DNA from: UBA2136 sp963974105
GTDB lineage: Bacteria > Pseudomonadota > Alphaproteobacteria > UBA2136
DNA: 64,000 nucleotides
Reading direction: 5' to 3'
Assembly: GCA_963974105.1 (NCBI GenBank)
Contig: CAXBBG010000003.1
Coordinates: 62,001 to 126,000 of the forward strand
Shown here: positions 52,164 through 61,647 of the stretch, one piece after another
Layout: each line of letters begins with the position of its first letter
How positions within the stretch are numbered: the stretch's first letter is position 1
Notes under the pieces: model-generated
Databases searched by the model: none
The model's input: the letters and a program-made list of their open reading frames with translations, nothing else
Told to the model about the DNA's origin: nothing
Position numbers and translations under genes: made by a program

Positions 52164-52856
52164 ATGGAACATGGACAAAAGAAAATATGGCTGCGCCGTT
52201 TACCGCTTATAAGTGTTCTTATATTTGGCCTGCTCTCTTTTTATTTATTTGGGGAATATTTCACCTTAGAAAATTTACAAAACAACCACAGAGCTATATT
52301 TGATATTAAACATAGTTACCCACTTCTGAGTGCCCTTTTTTATATCGTATTTTATGCCGTTGCAACGACGCTTTCCTTACCATTTGGAACTGTACTTGCC
52401 ATTTTAGGAGGTTATTTATTTGGCACATATATAGGGCTTGCCGTTGTAACAACTGGCGCAACCATCGGCGCAACATCTATCTTTCTTATTAGCCGTTATT
52501 CATTAAAAGGTGTTATCCCAAAACCCCTCGAAAAAATTTATAATAAAGTTAAAAATAATTTCGAAGAAGACGAGGTTTCTTATCTCATGTTCTTACGTCT
52601 TGTGCCATTATTCCCCTTTGCTGTGGTTAATATTTTACCTGCCTTATTTAAAGTGCCCTTGCGTGTTTACATTCTAACAACTTTCTTTGGTATTATTCCT
52701 GGAACTTTTGCCCACACCTACCTTGGCAGCGCCTTTGAAGAGGTTCAAACACTTTCAGGGATTATCTCGCCGAAGGTGATTAATGGTTTTGTATTGCTTG
52801 GATTATTAGCGTTATTGCCTATTGTGTTTAAAAAATTAAAGAGTAAAAAAATATGA
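52164..52856 (+). CDS. TVP38/TMEM64 family (VTT-domain) membrane protein
   Basis: A DedA-like inner-membrane protein of 230 residues. The FGTVLAILGGYLFGTYIGL re-entrant segment and the later FLRLVPLFPFAVVNILPALF are typical of VTT-domain proteins, thought to flip or handle lipids. I chose the ATG at 52164, past the msrA stop; a longer frame overlaps msrA. Its end overlaps the next gene, a flavin oxidoreductase, by four bases (ATGA). This pairing is common in bacteria but its meaning is not known. Confidence 0.85.
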   Translation: MEHGQKKIWLRRLPLISVLIFGLLSFYLFGEYFTLENLQNNHRAIFDIKHSYPLLSALFYIVFYAVATTLSLPFGTVLAILGGYLFGTYIGLAVVTTGATIGATSIFLISRYSLKGVIPKPLEKIYNKVKNNFEEDEVSYLMFLRLVPLFPFAVVNILPALFKVPLRVYILTTFFGIIPGTFAHTYLGSAFEEVQTLSGIISPKVINGFVLLGLLALLPIVFKKLKSKKI

Positions 52857-54226
52857 GTTTAAAATACGACATTTGCATTATAGGCGCAGGCAGTGCAGGA
52901 CTAACCATGGCCGCTGTGAGTGCGAGCTTAGGGCATAAAGTTGCCTTGGTTGAGAGCCATAAAATGGGTGGAGACTGCTTAAACTATGGCTGCGTGCCTT
53001 CTAAAGCTTTATTGCACTGCGCCAAAGCAGGTATCACAGATTTTCAGCAAGTGAACAAGCATATCAAACATGCTATTGCTAGTATTGCCCCACATGACAG
53101 CGTGGAACGTTTTAAAGACTTAGGCTGCGATGTTTATCAGGAAAAAGGCATTTTTAAAAATGCGACCACACTCCAAGTTGGTAGCAAACGTATTAAAGCC
53201 AAGCGCTTTGTTATTGCCACAGGTGCATCTACATTTATCCCACCTATTCAAGGATTAGAAAACGTGCCGTTTTTAACAAACGAAACCATTTTTAATCTTA
53301 AAACATGCCCTTCAACCCTTACCATTATTGGCGGTGGCGCCATTGGAGTTGAAATGGCTTTTGCATTTAGAAAACTTGGGGCACAAGTAACCATGATTGA
53401 AAGTGCGCCTTGTATATTGGCCCAAAGCGATAAAGACGCTGTCCAAATAATACGCCAAGAACTTCTTAATATGGGTGTTAAAATTCATGAAAATGTTGTT
53501 ATAGAAAAAATAATGCAAGAAGGCGTTGAAATTGCCGTACGTTTGGAAGAAAAAACAATATCCAGCACACATCTTTTAATTGCTACCGGCCGTAAGGCAA
53601 ACCTCGAAAACCTGAATCTAAAAGCCGCAAATATTCATTATAATGCCAAAGGCATTCACGTGGATAAAACACTCCGCACCAACCAAAAACATATATATGC
53701 TATTGGCGACTGTGCTTCTAAACTACAATTTACCCATGTGGCTTCATTTGAAGCGAGCGTTGTTATAAAACGCGTGCTTTTTGGGCTGATGCACAGCAAA
53801 GTCAAATACAACGCCGTGCCACGCGTACTTTACACAAGCCCAGAACTTGCCGAAACAGGCATAAGCCAACAGCAGGCTATTCAAACTTATGGTGAAGATA
53901 ATATAAAAACGGTTATGGTTCCCTATGCTGATGTACACCGCGCTGTTTGTGACGATAAAACGCTAGGCTTTGCCAAAATTATTTTAAAAAATAATGGTAC
54001 TGTATTAGGTGCTTGCATTGTAGGTGAACAAGCTGGTGAGCTTATCACAGCGTGGACAACACTTATAACCTACAAACGTAAAATTTCTGATTTATCTGGC
54101 GTAACGGTACCCTACCCAACTTACAGCGAAATAAACAAACAAGCGGCCAGCCTTTTTTATAAAAATAGTTTTTACAGCTCTAAGGTTCAAAAATTGAGTA
54201 AATGGTTGTTTAAATACCTGGGTTAA
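52853..54226 (+). CDS. dihydrolipoamide-dehydrogenase-like FAD disulfide oxidoreductase
   Basis: A pyridine-nucleotide-disulfide oxidoreductase of 457 residues. The FAD turn GAGSAGLTMAAVSAS, the redox disulfide GGDCLNYGCVPSKALL (C42 and C47), the NAD turn GGGAIGVEMAFAFRKLG and the C-terminal FAD domain ending in PYPTYSE are all present. It resembles mercuric-reductase-like or lipoamide-dehydrogenase-like enzymes, often paired with TVP38 proteins. It lacks the N-terminal heavy-metal domain of MerA. The physiological substrate is unknown. Confidence 0.9.
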   Translation: MSLKYDICIIGAGSAGLTMAAVSASLGHKVALVESHKMGGDCLNYGCVPSKALLHCAKAGITDFQQVNKHIKHAIASIAPHDSVERFKDLGCDVYQEKGIFKNATTLQVGSKRIKAKRFVIATGASTFIPPIQGLENVPFLTNETIFNLKTCPSTLTIIGGGAIGVEMAFAFRKLGAQVTMIESAPCILAQSDKDAVQIIRQELLNMGVKIHENVVIEKIMQEGVEIAVRLEEKTISSTHLLIATGRKANLENLNLKAANIHYNAKGIHVDKTLRTNQKHIYAIGDCASKLQFTHVASFEASVVIKRVLFGLMHSKVKYNAVPRVLYTSPELAETGISQQQAIQTYGEDNIKTVMVPYADVHRAVCDDKTLGFAKIILKNNGTVLGACIVGEQAGELITAWTTLITYKRKISDLSGVTVPYPTYSEINKQAASLFYKNSFYSSKVQKLSKWLFKYLG

Positions 54227-54267
54227 GACATAATAAATTACTGTTAAAAAAAATTAAAGAAACCGCC

Positions 54268-54729
54268 ATGAACCTTTACTTTCGCCTTATACGCCTATTT
54301 ATTCTAAACTTTTTAAATCGTCAAAAAGTTGATGCCTTCACACCAACTGAAATTGACTTTAAAGTTTGGCCTTTAGATATGGATATTAACATCCACATGA
54401 ATAATGCACGCTACCTTTCTATGATGGACTTAGGTCGTATTCATCATATGTGCAGGTGTGGTTTAATGCGTAAAATTATTAAATATAAATGGATGCCTGT
54501 GGTTGGTAAAATTGAAATACGCTATATCAAACCCATTGATGCTTTTCAAAAATATACACTACGCACCGAAATTTTAGGGCATGACTCAAAATATTTTGAT
54601 ATGAAACAAACGTTTATAATAGACGAGCATCCCGTTGCTGTGGCGCATGTTAAAGGTTTGTTTTTAAGTCATAAAGGTAAAAAAATATCACCAGAAGACG
54701 TTATAGGTATATTAAATGATAAAAAGTAA
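54268..54729 (+). CDS. hotdog-fold thioesterase family protein
   Basis: A 153-residue protein of the 4HBT type. The segment VWPLDMDINIHMNNARYLSM corresponds to the hotdog central helix with Asp and Asn/His. The IRYIKPIDAFQKYTLRTEIL strand pair completes the fold, and AVAHVKGLFL forms the last strand. It may hydrolyse acyl-CoA. It follows the oxidoreductase by about 40 bases, so it may be part of the same transcript. The N-terminal hydrophobic portion could be a membrane-associating helix. Confidence 0.82.
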   Translation: MNLYFRLIRLFILNFLNRQKVDAFTPTEIDFKVWPLDMDINIHMNNARYLSMMDLGRIHHMCRCGLMRKIIKYKWMPVVGKIEIRYIKPIDAFQKYTLRTEILGHDSKYFDMKQTFIIDEHPVAVAHVKGLFLSHKGKKISPEDVIGILNDKK

Positions 54730-54877
54730 AAATTAAACTTGTAATTATTGGGCACATTTACTATCTTTCCAAAGAGTACACACACCTAAGCTTTTCTAGC
54801 CATTTTTGGTTAAAATACCCGTGAGGCCTTCAGCTTCAGCCTCTCCCTCCTCCTTCTCCTTTAAAAGGAATGTTATT

Positions 54878-55135
54878 ATGACTGCAAACAATGCGCGCTG
54901 CACACTTCAAACATTTGTAAATATGGTCAACGATTGGTTTAAAACCCGTCCCAAAGATTATCTTTGCACCATAAACCAATGCAACGATTTTGAAAAACTA
55001 GAGCATGAGATGAAAGTGAGTGAGGCTATTATAGCCGTGACAAACGATAACCCTAACGATCCACTTTTAGCACAGGTTGAAGAAACTAAAACCCATATGA
55101 AACGTTCATTTGGTATTGGTGGCGCTATCTGCTAA
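54878..55135 (+). CDS. hypothetical protein, 85 residues
   Basis: A small unrecognised protein. The ATG at 54878 follows AAAAGGAA; an apparent longer frame begins in a Pro/Ser-rich, low-complexity stretch that is not credible. Two internal cysteines (YLCTINQC) are spaced CxxxxC, which could bind metal or form a disulfide. Mostly helical. Terminator downstream. Confidence 0.6.
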   Translation: MTANNARCTLQTFVNMVNDWFKTRPKDYLCTINQCNDFEKLEHEMKVSEAIIAVTNDNPNDPLLAQVEETKTHMKRSFGIGGAIC

Positions 55136-55152
55136 CTTAGCTATCGATATTT

Positions 55153-55177
55153 AAAGAGCCCTATGGGCTCTTTTTTT
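55153..55177 (+). terminator. intrinsic terminator
   Basis: Arms AAAGAGCCC and GGGCTCTTT with a TAT loop and then T residues. Confidence 0.9.
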
Positions 55178-55273
55178 ATAATAAAACAGCCCTACTTGTA
55201 TACATATTCAAAATGTTGTATAAAGAAACATAATTTTACAACGTAACACTTTTTCTTTTTTCACAATTGTAAG

Positions 55274-55310
55274 CTTTAGCGAAGCTTGCTTTAGCGAAGC
55301 TTGCTTTAGC
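55274..55310. repeat. 2.5 tandem copies of a 15-base unit
   Basis: The unit CTTTAGCGAAGCTTG occurs twice in full and once partially. Each copy can form a small hairpin, AAGCTT-TAGCG-AAGCTT, so the RNA could fold in alternative ways. It lies about 46 bases before the start of a membrane-protein gene and is a likely site of copy-number change. Confidence 0.75.
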
Positions 55311-55355
55311 CACACCACACTCTTTCATTCTTGCACTTAACGAGGGCATAATCTG

Positions 55356-55931
55356 ATGAAATATTTAAAAGAACTTTTAACCACTACATGCGATAACCCT
55401 GTAAAATTTATACGTCAATGCATTGCATGGACTATACTTTTAGTGTTAATCAACACCCTCATTGCTTTTTCTGCACCCATAAATTTAACCATTGCATTGC
55501 TATCCATTCAAGCAGCAGCACCCAATGTCTTGATTACATGTTTTCTATGTAACTTGGCACTTAAAGGTTGGACAGAGACTTTAGAGGAGATGAAGCTTTC
55601 AAATAAAAAAAATTTCACACCGAAGAAATCTAACGATGAACTTTCAAACTCAGTATTTTTTATAATTTTACTTATCATAACCGTTATTTATCACATCATA
55701 GGCTCGCTCATTGCACATAACTGGTTAGGGCTTATTGATAGCGCTGTTTCATATGTTATTTATTTTGCTGTTATGTACATAGCACCTGCCCTACTTATTT
55801 TGTTCATACGAGCCGTTAAAAAAATTTTAACCGACATTAAGCAAACTTTATCAGGCACACCACCAGCTTATTTAACTATCAGTGCCTTTGATGCATGGTT
55901 AGAAAAAACATTCGGTAAAAAAGACAATTAA
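55356..55931 (+). CDS. hypothetical membrane protein
   Basis: A 191-residue protein with about four hydrophobic segments (for example IAWTILLVLINTLIAFSA, and YVIYFAVMYIAPALLILFIR) and short charged loops. I do not recognise the family. The start is preceded by GAGGGC, an adequate ribosome-binding site. A terminator shared with the ABC-F gene follows. Confidence 0.6.
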   Translation: MKYLKELLTTTCDNPVKFIRQCIAWTILLVLINTLIAFSAPINLTIALLSIQAAAPNVLITCFLCNLALKGWTETLEEMKLSNKKNFTPKKSNDELSNSVFFIILLIITVIYHIIGSLIAHNWLGLIDSAVSYVIYFAVMYIAPALLILFIRAVKKILTDIKQTLSGTPPAYLTISAFDAWLEKTFGKKDN

Positions 55932-55950
55932 CCCCATAAATTTTAGCGTA

Positions 55951-55983
55951 AAAAAAAAGCCCTCACTTGAGGGCTTTTTTTAT
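55951..55983. terminator. bidirectional terminator
   Basis: Stem AGCCCTC/GAGGGCT with loop ACTT, with long A and T runs either side. It separates two convergent genes. Confidence 0.9.
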
Positions 55984-55994
55984 TATATACAAAC

Positions 55995-57881
55995 TTACAG
56001 GGTAAGATTTTCAAAAGCTTCGCTTTTTTCCATCCACTCTGCTTCGGCACGTTCGTGACGTGCTTCAGCCAGTTTATGTTCTTGCTGAACTTTTGCTGCC
56101 AATGATGTGTTATCAAAGAACCCAGATTCTGCCATTTGTGCTTCAAGGGCACGCTTTTCTTTAGCAATTTCTTTAAGCGCTTTTTCAGCTGTATCCATTG
56201 CTTTATATTCGTTTGGATAAGCTTTACGTTTTTTAGCTGCAATTTGACGAATTTCCTTCTTAGAAAGAACGCCTTCTTTTTTAGGTTTCGACTGTTTTTC
56301 AGCACGTTTTTCTTGCTTACGTTCTTCAACAACCATAGTACGGTATGATTCTAAGTCACCATCGTATGCTTCACATTTACCATCACGTACAATCCACAAT
56401 CTGTCAGCAACCATTTCAACCATTGAAGGGTCGTGCGATACGATAATAACAGCACCACCATAAGCGTTAAGCGCTTGAACTAAACCTTCCCTTGCGTCAA
56501 GGTCCAAGTGGTTGGTTGGCTCATCAAGCAAAATAAGGTGCGGTGCGTCATAACTCATAATAGCAAATAGCAAACGTGATTTTTCACCCCCACTTAACTC
56601 TTCAATACGGTTGTCAGATAAAACTTTATTAAAACCAAATTTACCAAGTACGCCACGAATTTCACTTTCGGGTTTACCTTTCATTTTTTCACGCATCGCA
56701 TCAAAAGCTGTTTCCGTCATGTTTAGTTCTTCAGCTTGGTGCTGTGAAAAATAACCAATACGCAATTTATTGTTACGTATCATTTCACCCGCCATTGGGC
56801 TTAAACGGTCCGCTATCAACTTAATCAACGTTGATTTACCGTTACCGTTGGCACCTAAAAGCGCAATACGGTCGTCCATGTCGATACGTTCATGAATGTC
56901 AGATAAAATTGGTTTGCCTGGCTCATAACCCACGTCAACATGATCCATTGAAATGATAGGTGGTGAAAGCAATTCAGGTTTAGGGAAAATAAATGGCTTT
57001 GCACGGTCGGCCATTACAGCGGAAACGATATCCATTTTTTCAAGCGCCTTCATACGGCTTTGTGCTTGCTTCGCCTTTGAAGCCTTCGCTTTAAAACGGT
57101 CAACATAGGCTTGCATGTGGTCACGCTGTGCCGTTTGTTTTTCGTGCAATTTTTGTTGGTTCATACGTTTTTCAGCACGTTCTTTTTCAAAAACGTCATA
57201 TGTACCAGTGTAACATGTTAATTGCTTGTTTTCTAAGTGAAGGATGTGGTCAACACACTTGTTTAATAGCGCACGGTCGTGGCTAATAACAATGAGAGTG
57301 TGTGGGTATGACATAAGGTAATCTTCTAGCCACATAATCGCTTCAATATCCAAGTGGTTGGTTGGCTCATCAAGCAATAATAAGTCTGGCTCGTTTAAAA
57401 GTGCCGCCGCTAAAGCAACACGCATACGCCAACCACCACTAAAGGAAGAAATAGGCATTGTGTGCTCTTCGTCTTTAAAGCCAAGACCACCTAAAAGCAT
57501 GGAAGCTTTTGCAGGTGCTGCGTAAGCGTCGATATCAATCAGCCTTGTGTGAATTTCTGCTAATTTGTAAGGGTCTGTTTCAGTCTCGCTTTCTTTCATC
57601 AAACGAGAACGTTCTTCTGCGCCTTCTAAAACAATGTCAATAAGCGGTGTGTCGTCACTTGGAATGTCTTGTTTTACCATACCAAGAGAAGCGCCTGAAG
57701 GCAGTTCAATTTCACCCGCGTCCATTACAAGCTCGTTCCAAATAAGCTTAAAAAGTGTTGATTTACCTGCACCATTGGCGCCAACAATACCCACTTTCCA
57801 ATTATCTTGTAAACGCACCGAAGCGTTTTCTAAAATAGTACGACCCGCAATGCGGTAAGTAAGACCTGTAATGTTTAACAT
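55995..57881 (-). CDS. ABC-F family ATPase
   Basis: Two ABC domains in one chain without membrane segments. The Walker A motifs are GANGAGKST (near residue 36) and GANGNGKST (near 343); the signatures are SSFSGGWRMR and LSGGEKSRL. Between them lies the linker rich in Lys and Glu typical of ABC-F (P-site tRNA interaction motif). A long C-terminal coiled coil ends the protein. It acts on the ribosome in translation quality control or resistance; Uup-like or YheS-like is most likely. Single gene. Confidence 0.93.
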   Translation of the reverse strand: MLNITGLTYRIAGRTILENASVRLQDNWKVGIVGANGAGKSTLFKLIWNELVMDAGEIELPSGASLGMVKQDIPSDDTPLIDIVLEGAEERSRLMKESETETDPYKLAEIHTRLIDIDAYAAPAKASMLLGGLGFKDEEHTMPISSFSGGWRMRVALAAALLNEPDLLLLDEPTNHLDIEAIMWLEDYLMSYPHTLIVISHDRALLNKCVDHILHLENKQLTCYTGTYDVFEKERAEKRMNQQKLHEKQTAQRDHMQAYVDRFKAKASKAKQAQSRMKALEKMDIVSAVMADRAKPFIFPKPELLSPPIISMDHVDVGYEPGKPILSDIHERIDMDDRIALLGANGNGKSTLIKLIADRLSPMAGEMIRNNKLRIGYFSQHQAEELNMTETAFDAMREKMKGKPESEIRGVLGKFGFNKVLSDNRIEELSGGEKSRLLFAIMSYDAPHLILLDEPTNHLDLDAREGLVQALNAYGGAVIIVSHDPSMVEMVADRLWIVRDGKCEAYDGDLESYRTMVVEERKQEKRAEKQSKPKKEGVLSKKEIRQIAAKKRKAYPNEYKAMDTAEKALKEIAKEKRALEAQMAESGFFDNTSLAAKVQQEHKLAEARHERAEAEWMEKSEAFENLTL

Positions 57882-57962
57882 GTTATCCCTTTAATTCTGT
57901 AATTAGGCACTTTAAGTTTATTAGGATATCTTATGCCATAAAACGAACTAAATTGGAAGCAG

Positions 57963-58616
57963 TTAAGACATGCTTTTCATATACTTTTCAAACGCGTCTT
58001 TATAAGAGATATGCGTTTTGCTATAAAAGTCGTTCTTTTTCATATGTTCTTGCCATTTTCTAAGCGCTTGGTACGGTGTTATATCTATATCTAATATTTC
58101 AAGCGGATCAAGGGTACTTAACAGACCAATGTCGGCAATTGTCATTTCTTCACCTGCAATAAAGGGATGATTTTCAAGCTGTAATTCTATAACAGGTAAA
58201 GCGGCTTCCACCATAAAAACACCTTCTTTAACAGAACGCTCGCTTGGGTTTACCCCTACTTTAGGTGCTACAAATTTATTAAACATGATACGGTTAATCC
58301 CGTCGTCTACATGCATAGAAACATAGTCAAGCCAGCGGTCAATTTCTGCTCTTTTTTGAACATCTGTCGGATACAGGCGGTACTCCAAAGAAAGGCTTAC
58401 TAAGTAACGCATAATGCTGTTGCTTTCGGATAAAATAAACCCACCATTATCAATAACAGGTATTTTACCCATCACATTCATAGCTAAAAATTCTGGCGTT
58501 TTATGCTCTTTTTTATACAAATTGATATGTTCAAACTCAAAGTCTTTACCAATTAAGTACGCACACATACGCACCTTATTCACCCTTGTAGACAGTGGCA
58601 TTCCGTAAAGTTTCAT
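57963..58616 (-). CDS. glutathione S-transferase family protein
   Basis: A second GST, 217 residues from the ATG at 58616 (AAGGTCTG upstream); a longer frame has a hydrophobic tail without homology. The opening KLYGMPLSTRVNKVRMCAYL and MGKIPVIDNGGFILSESNSI show the N-terminal thioredoxin fold and the glutathione-binding Glu-Ser. The end is the all-helical domain with MTIADIGLLSTLD. Subfamily and substrate are not determinable. Confidence 0.9.
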   Translation of the reverse strand: MKLYGMPLSTRVNKVRMCAYLIGKDFEFEHINLYKKEHKTPEFLAMNVMGKIPVIDNGGFILSESNSIMRYLVSLSLEYRLYPTDVQKRAEIDRWLDYVSMHVDDGINRIMFNKFVAPKVGVNPSERSVKEGVFMVEAALPVIELQLENHPFIAGEEMTIADIGLLSTLDPLEILDIDITPYQALRKWQEHMKKNDFYSKTHISYKDAFEKYMKSMS

Positions 58617-58974
58617 AAAATCAGACCTTTTTATTAAATAACAACCAAAGCTTAGCACAAAAAATAAAAAGGTTGTGCCAGATAAAACACATATCATTAC
58701 ATTTCAAAGCCTTAAAAACGTTTAATAACAACCTATAGAGGAAGGGTTAAATGTAATACATACTTTCTAAACTAGCGGCGAAAAGAAATAAAACCTTATC
58801 AAAAACAAGCCAATACAGCCATATCAGGCTATAGCCACATTATTTTTATGGTTTATTATGTAAAAAGGACGTTTTAGCCTTTGATTTAAACTTCTTTGTT
58901 GGTATCATTTACAAATATAAAAGTACTATCCATTTGATAACAACAATAACAAAAAAGATTCGGAAATTATAATT

Positions 58975-59508
58975 ATGAACCTACATTTTAAAATAGGCCT
59001 ATTATCCGCTATCTCCATGTTTGGTTTAAGCTTTAATGCTTACGCTGAAACATCACCACAAGAGCTAGCGGCTATTGCCAAAATTGTATCTCTTTCAAAA
59101 GACATACCAGCAGGAGACGCTGCATTTGCAGTAGTTTACGACCCATCATCAGCGGCTTCAAATGCTGATTTAGCAGCCATCAAAGGGCTTATTGGCGACG
59201 GTTACAAAGCGCCCAAGCACATGTTTAAGCTTGAAGCTGTTCCTGTTGATAACGTTTCGGGCTCTTCTGCTAAAATTTTATTCATGACTGAGGGCCTTTC
59301 AGGAGATGCACAGAAAAAAATCTTAACCCGTGGCGTAGCTAACCAAGCTCTTACAGTTACAACAAGCCTTCCATACGTAGAAGGTGGCAACTGTGTATTA
59401 GGCGTTGACGTTGGCAGCGGTGTTAAAATTATTATGCATAGTGAATCATATTCAGCATCAAAGCTTAACTTTGATTCTGCATTTAAATTCATGATCAAAG
59501 AGATATAA
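58975..59508 (+). CDS. exported YfiR-like (DUF4154-like) protein
   Basis: A 177-residue protein with a Sec signal peptide (to about AYA, residue 24). The mature part reads as alternating strands and helices: AAIAKIVSL, FAVVYDPSS, AKILFMTEGLS and ALTVTTSLPY. It ends in VKIIMHSESYSASKLNFDSA, then FKFMIKE. This layout resembles the YfiR/DUF4154 periplasmic regulators that control membrane cyclic-di-GMP enzymes. The assignment is by pattern only. It lies about 20 bases before the TonB receptor gene. Confidence 0.55.
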   Translation: MNLHFKIGLLSAISMFGLSFNAYAETSPQELAAIAKIVSLSKDIPAGDAAFAVVYDPSSAASNADLAAIKGLIGDGYKAPKHMFKLEAVPVDNVSGSSAKILFMTEGLSGDAQKKILTRGVANQALTVTTSLPYVEGGNCVLGVDVGSGVKIIMHSESYSASKLNFDSAFKFMIKEI

Positions 59509-59528
59509 AAAAAGGACATTATAATAAT

Positions 59529-61550
59529 ATGAAAAATATAAAACTCCTTGCAGCTTCCTTACTCGTAAGCACTGCAATAACAGGTGTCGCACAGGCTCAA
59601 ACAATTGACTACGGTATGATGGAATCTATTTTCGGCGAACCCGTAACAGCCAGTGCAACAGGTAAACCACAACGTGCTTCTGAAGCACCTGTGTCTATGG
59701 AAATCATTAGCCAAGAAGAAATTCGCCGCAGTGGTGCACGTGACATCCCTCAAATTCTACGCCGCGTTGCGGGTGTACAGGTTCAACGTTCATACAACGG
59801 ACGTGCCGACGTATCTATCCGTGGTTTTAACAAGCCTTACGCTAACCGTCTTCTTATTCTTGTAAACGGTCGTCAAGTTCTGTCTGACTCTTTTGGTCAA
59901 GCAAACTGGGCTGGCTTAAGCATTGGTATGGATGAAATTCGTCAAATTGAAGTTGTAAAAGGCCCGAACACATCACTATTTGGCTTTAACGCTGAATCGG
60001 GTGTAATTAACATTATTACTTTTAGCCCTATTCAAGACGACATTTCACAAGCGCAAGTTAAAGTGGGAACACAAGAGCACAAAGAAGTAAATATTACTCA
60101 CACAGCACAATTCGACAACCAAGCTGTGCGTATTTCTGCAGGTGAACTTGATGCCGATGGATTTAATCGTGACAGTATGACTGGTATGAGTGCTGCAACA
60201 TCAACAGTTGATAAGAAAAATAAAAATGACTGGGCTGGACGACGTGTCAACGTTGACTACGAATGGCAAGTTAACGATGCGTCAAACTTCCGTGCGCAAG
60301 TTGGTCACAACACAAACAACGTAAGACAAATGATCCCATTTGCTATTCCTTCACGTTCAAACAACGACTTTGATTTTGCACACTTAACATACGCAACTCA
60401 AAATAAATATGGTTTGTGGAATGCTAACCTTTACAAAGTATCAAACGACTCTCCATCAGGTACAACTGGTTTTGAAAACGACCTTATGGTTGCAAAGCTT
60501 GACAACCTATTTAAAATTGGTACAGACCACTCTATCCGTGTTGCAGGTGAATACCGCGACAACCAACTTTCAGGCGCAATTGTAGGTGGCGTAGATGATA
60601 CTTTCGACTTAAAACTTTTAGCCCCAAGCGTTATGTGGGACTGGAAAGTAAGCGACCAATGGAACATTACAAACTCGGTACGTTATGACCACGCCGCCTA
60701 CACACGTAATGCAAACACAACGTTTGGCCCACACACAAATGCAAACCTGTTTGACAGAACCATTGAAGAGTTTAGCTTTAATTCAGCTGTTTCATTCAAA
60801 CCAACAGCAACAGACACATTCCGCGCTTCTGTAAGCCGTGGTTTGCATATTCCAAGCTTAATTGAATTAGGTGGTTCTACGCAAGTGGCAACAACACCAA
60901 CTTCACTTGGCTTTACAGGTGATCCTGGGCTTGAAACAGAACGTGTAATGGCTTACGAACTTGCATGGGATAAAAAACTCCCACAACATAACATGAACTT
61001 CCGTTCTGCTGTGTTTATGCAAAAAGCTGAAAATTTACTAGACAACAAAGTGTCTGTTATAGCAGGCCCAACTGTGCTCCTAACATTTGATAACTTTGGC
61101 GACAGCGACACTTGGGGTGCTGAATTTGGATTTGACGGTGTTCACAACAACTGGTTACGTTGGGGTGCAAACTATACTTACCTAAACACAGACGATCAAG
61201 CTGGAAAAGGCCTATTGTATGAAGACGCACAGCCTAACCACCAAGTTTCATTGATGGCTGGTTTCGACCACAAAAACTGGGAATTTGACACAGATGTGCA
61301 CTACATCTCTAGCTACAAGTCAAAGCTTACAAACGCGGCTTCAACTATTACAGTTGAAGACATCGACGCTTACTTTGTTGTAAACGCCCGCGCTGGTTAC
61401 AACGTTAATGATAACTTAAATATTGCTATTACTGGTTATAATTTAGCTGAAAACCACCGTGAGTGGGCTCTTGGAAAGATCTCTACAGGTCCTTCTGGCG
61501 CAAACACACTTGGACGCTCTGTACTTGCGAACTTAACATACAAGTTCTAA
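59529..61550 (+). CDS. TonB-dependent outer-membrane receptor
   Basis: A Sec signal peptide (about 23 residues, ending AQA) precedes a plug domain (about residues 45-160) with ISQEEIRRSGARDIPQILRR and VSIRGFNKPYANRLLILVNG, then GPNTSLFGFNAESGVINII. A 22-strand barrel follows, ending in the conserved aromatic Phe (LANLTYKF). It imports large or scarce ligands such as siderophores or vitamin B12 with energy from TonB. The ligand is not inferable. The neighbours are an exported YfiR-like protein and a chemoreceptor, which suggests use in sensing. Confidence 0.92.
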   Translation: MKNIKLLAASLLVSTAITGVAQAQTIDYGMMESIFGEPVTASATGKPQRASEAPVSMEIISQEEIRRSGARDIPQILRRVAGVQVQRSYNGRADVSIRGFNKPYANRLLILVNGRQVLSDSFGQANWAGLSIGMDEIRQIEVVKGPNTSLFGFNAESGVINIITFSPIQDDISQAQVKVGTQEHKEVNITHTAQFDNQAVRISAGELDADGFNRDSMTGMSAATSTVDKKNKNDWAGRRVNVDYEWQVNDASNFRAQVGHNTNNVRQMIPFAIPSRSNNDFDFAHLTYATQNKYGLWNANLYKVSNDSPSGTTGFENDLMVAKLDNLFKIGTDHSIRVAGEYRDNQLSGAIVGGVDDTFDLKLLAPSVMWDWKVSDQWNITNSVRYDHAAYTRNANTTFGPHTNANLFDRTIEEFSFNSAVSFKPTATDTFRASVSRGLHIPSLIELGGSTQVATTPTSLGFTGDPGLETERVMAYELAWDKKLPQHNMNFRSAVFMQKAENLLDNKVSVIAGPTVLLTFDNFGDSDTWGAEFGFDGVHNNWLRWGANYTYLNTDDQAGKGLLYEDAQPNHQVSLMAGFDHKNWEFDTDVHYISSYKSKLTNAASTITVEDIDAYFVVNARAGYNVNDNLNIAITGYNLAENHREWALGKISTGPSGANTLGRSVLANLTYKF

Positions 61551-61562
61551 AGACAGCCAGGT

Positions 61563-61602
61563 TATAGGGCAGCAATTATTTTATTCTGCCCTATAATTTT
61601 TT
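61563..61602 (+). terminator. terminator after the TonB receptor
   Basis: Perfect 10-base arms TATAGGGCAG and CTGCCCTATA with a 13-base loop and a T-tract. Confidence 0.8.
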
Positions 61603-61612
61603 ATAGAATATT

Positions 61613-61628
61613 TTAAATAATAATTAAC
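61613..61628. promoter_or_regulatory. candidate CtrA site upstream of the chemoreceptor
   Basis: TTAA-N7-TTAAC matches the alphaproteobacterial CtrA consensus exactly. CtrA often controls motility and chemotaxis genes. The region is AT-rich, so chance occurrence is possible. It lies about 20 bases before the chemoreceptor start. Confidence 0.4.
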
Positions 61629-61647
61629 AATATAGAGATGCAAATTT

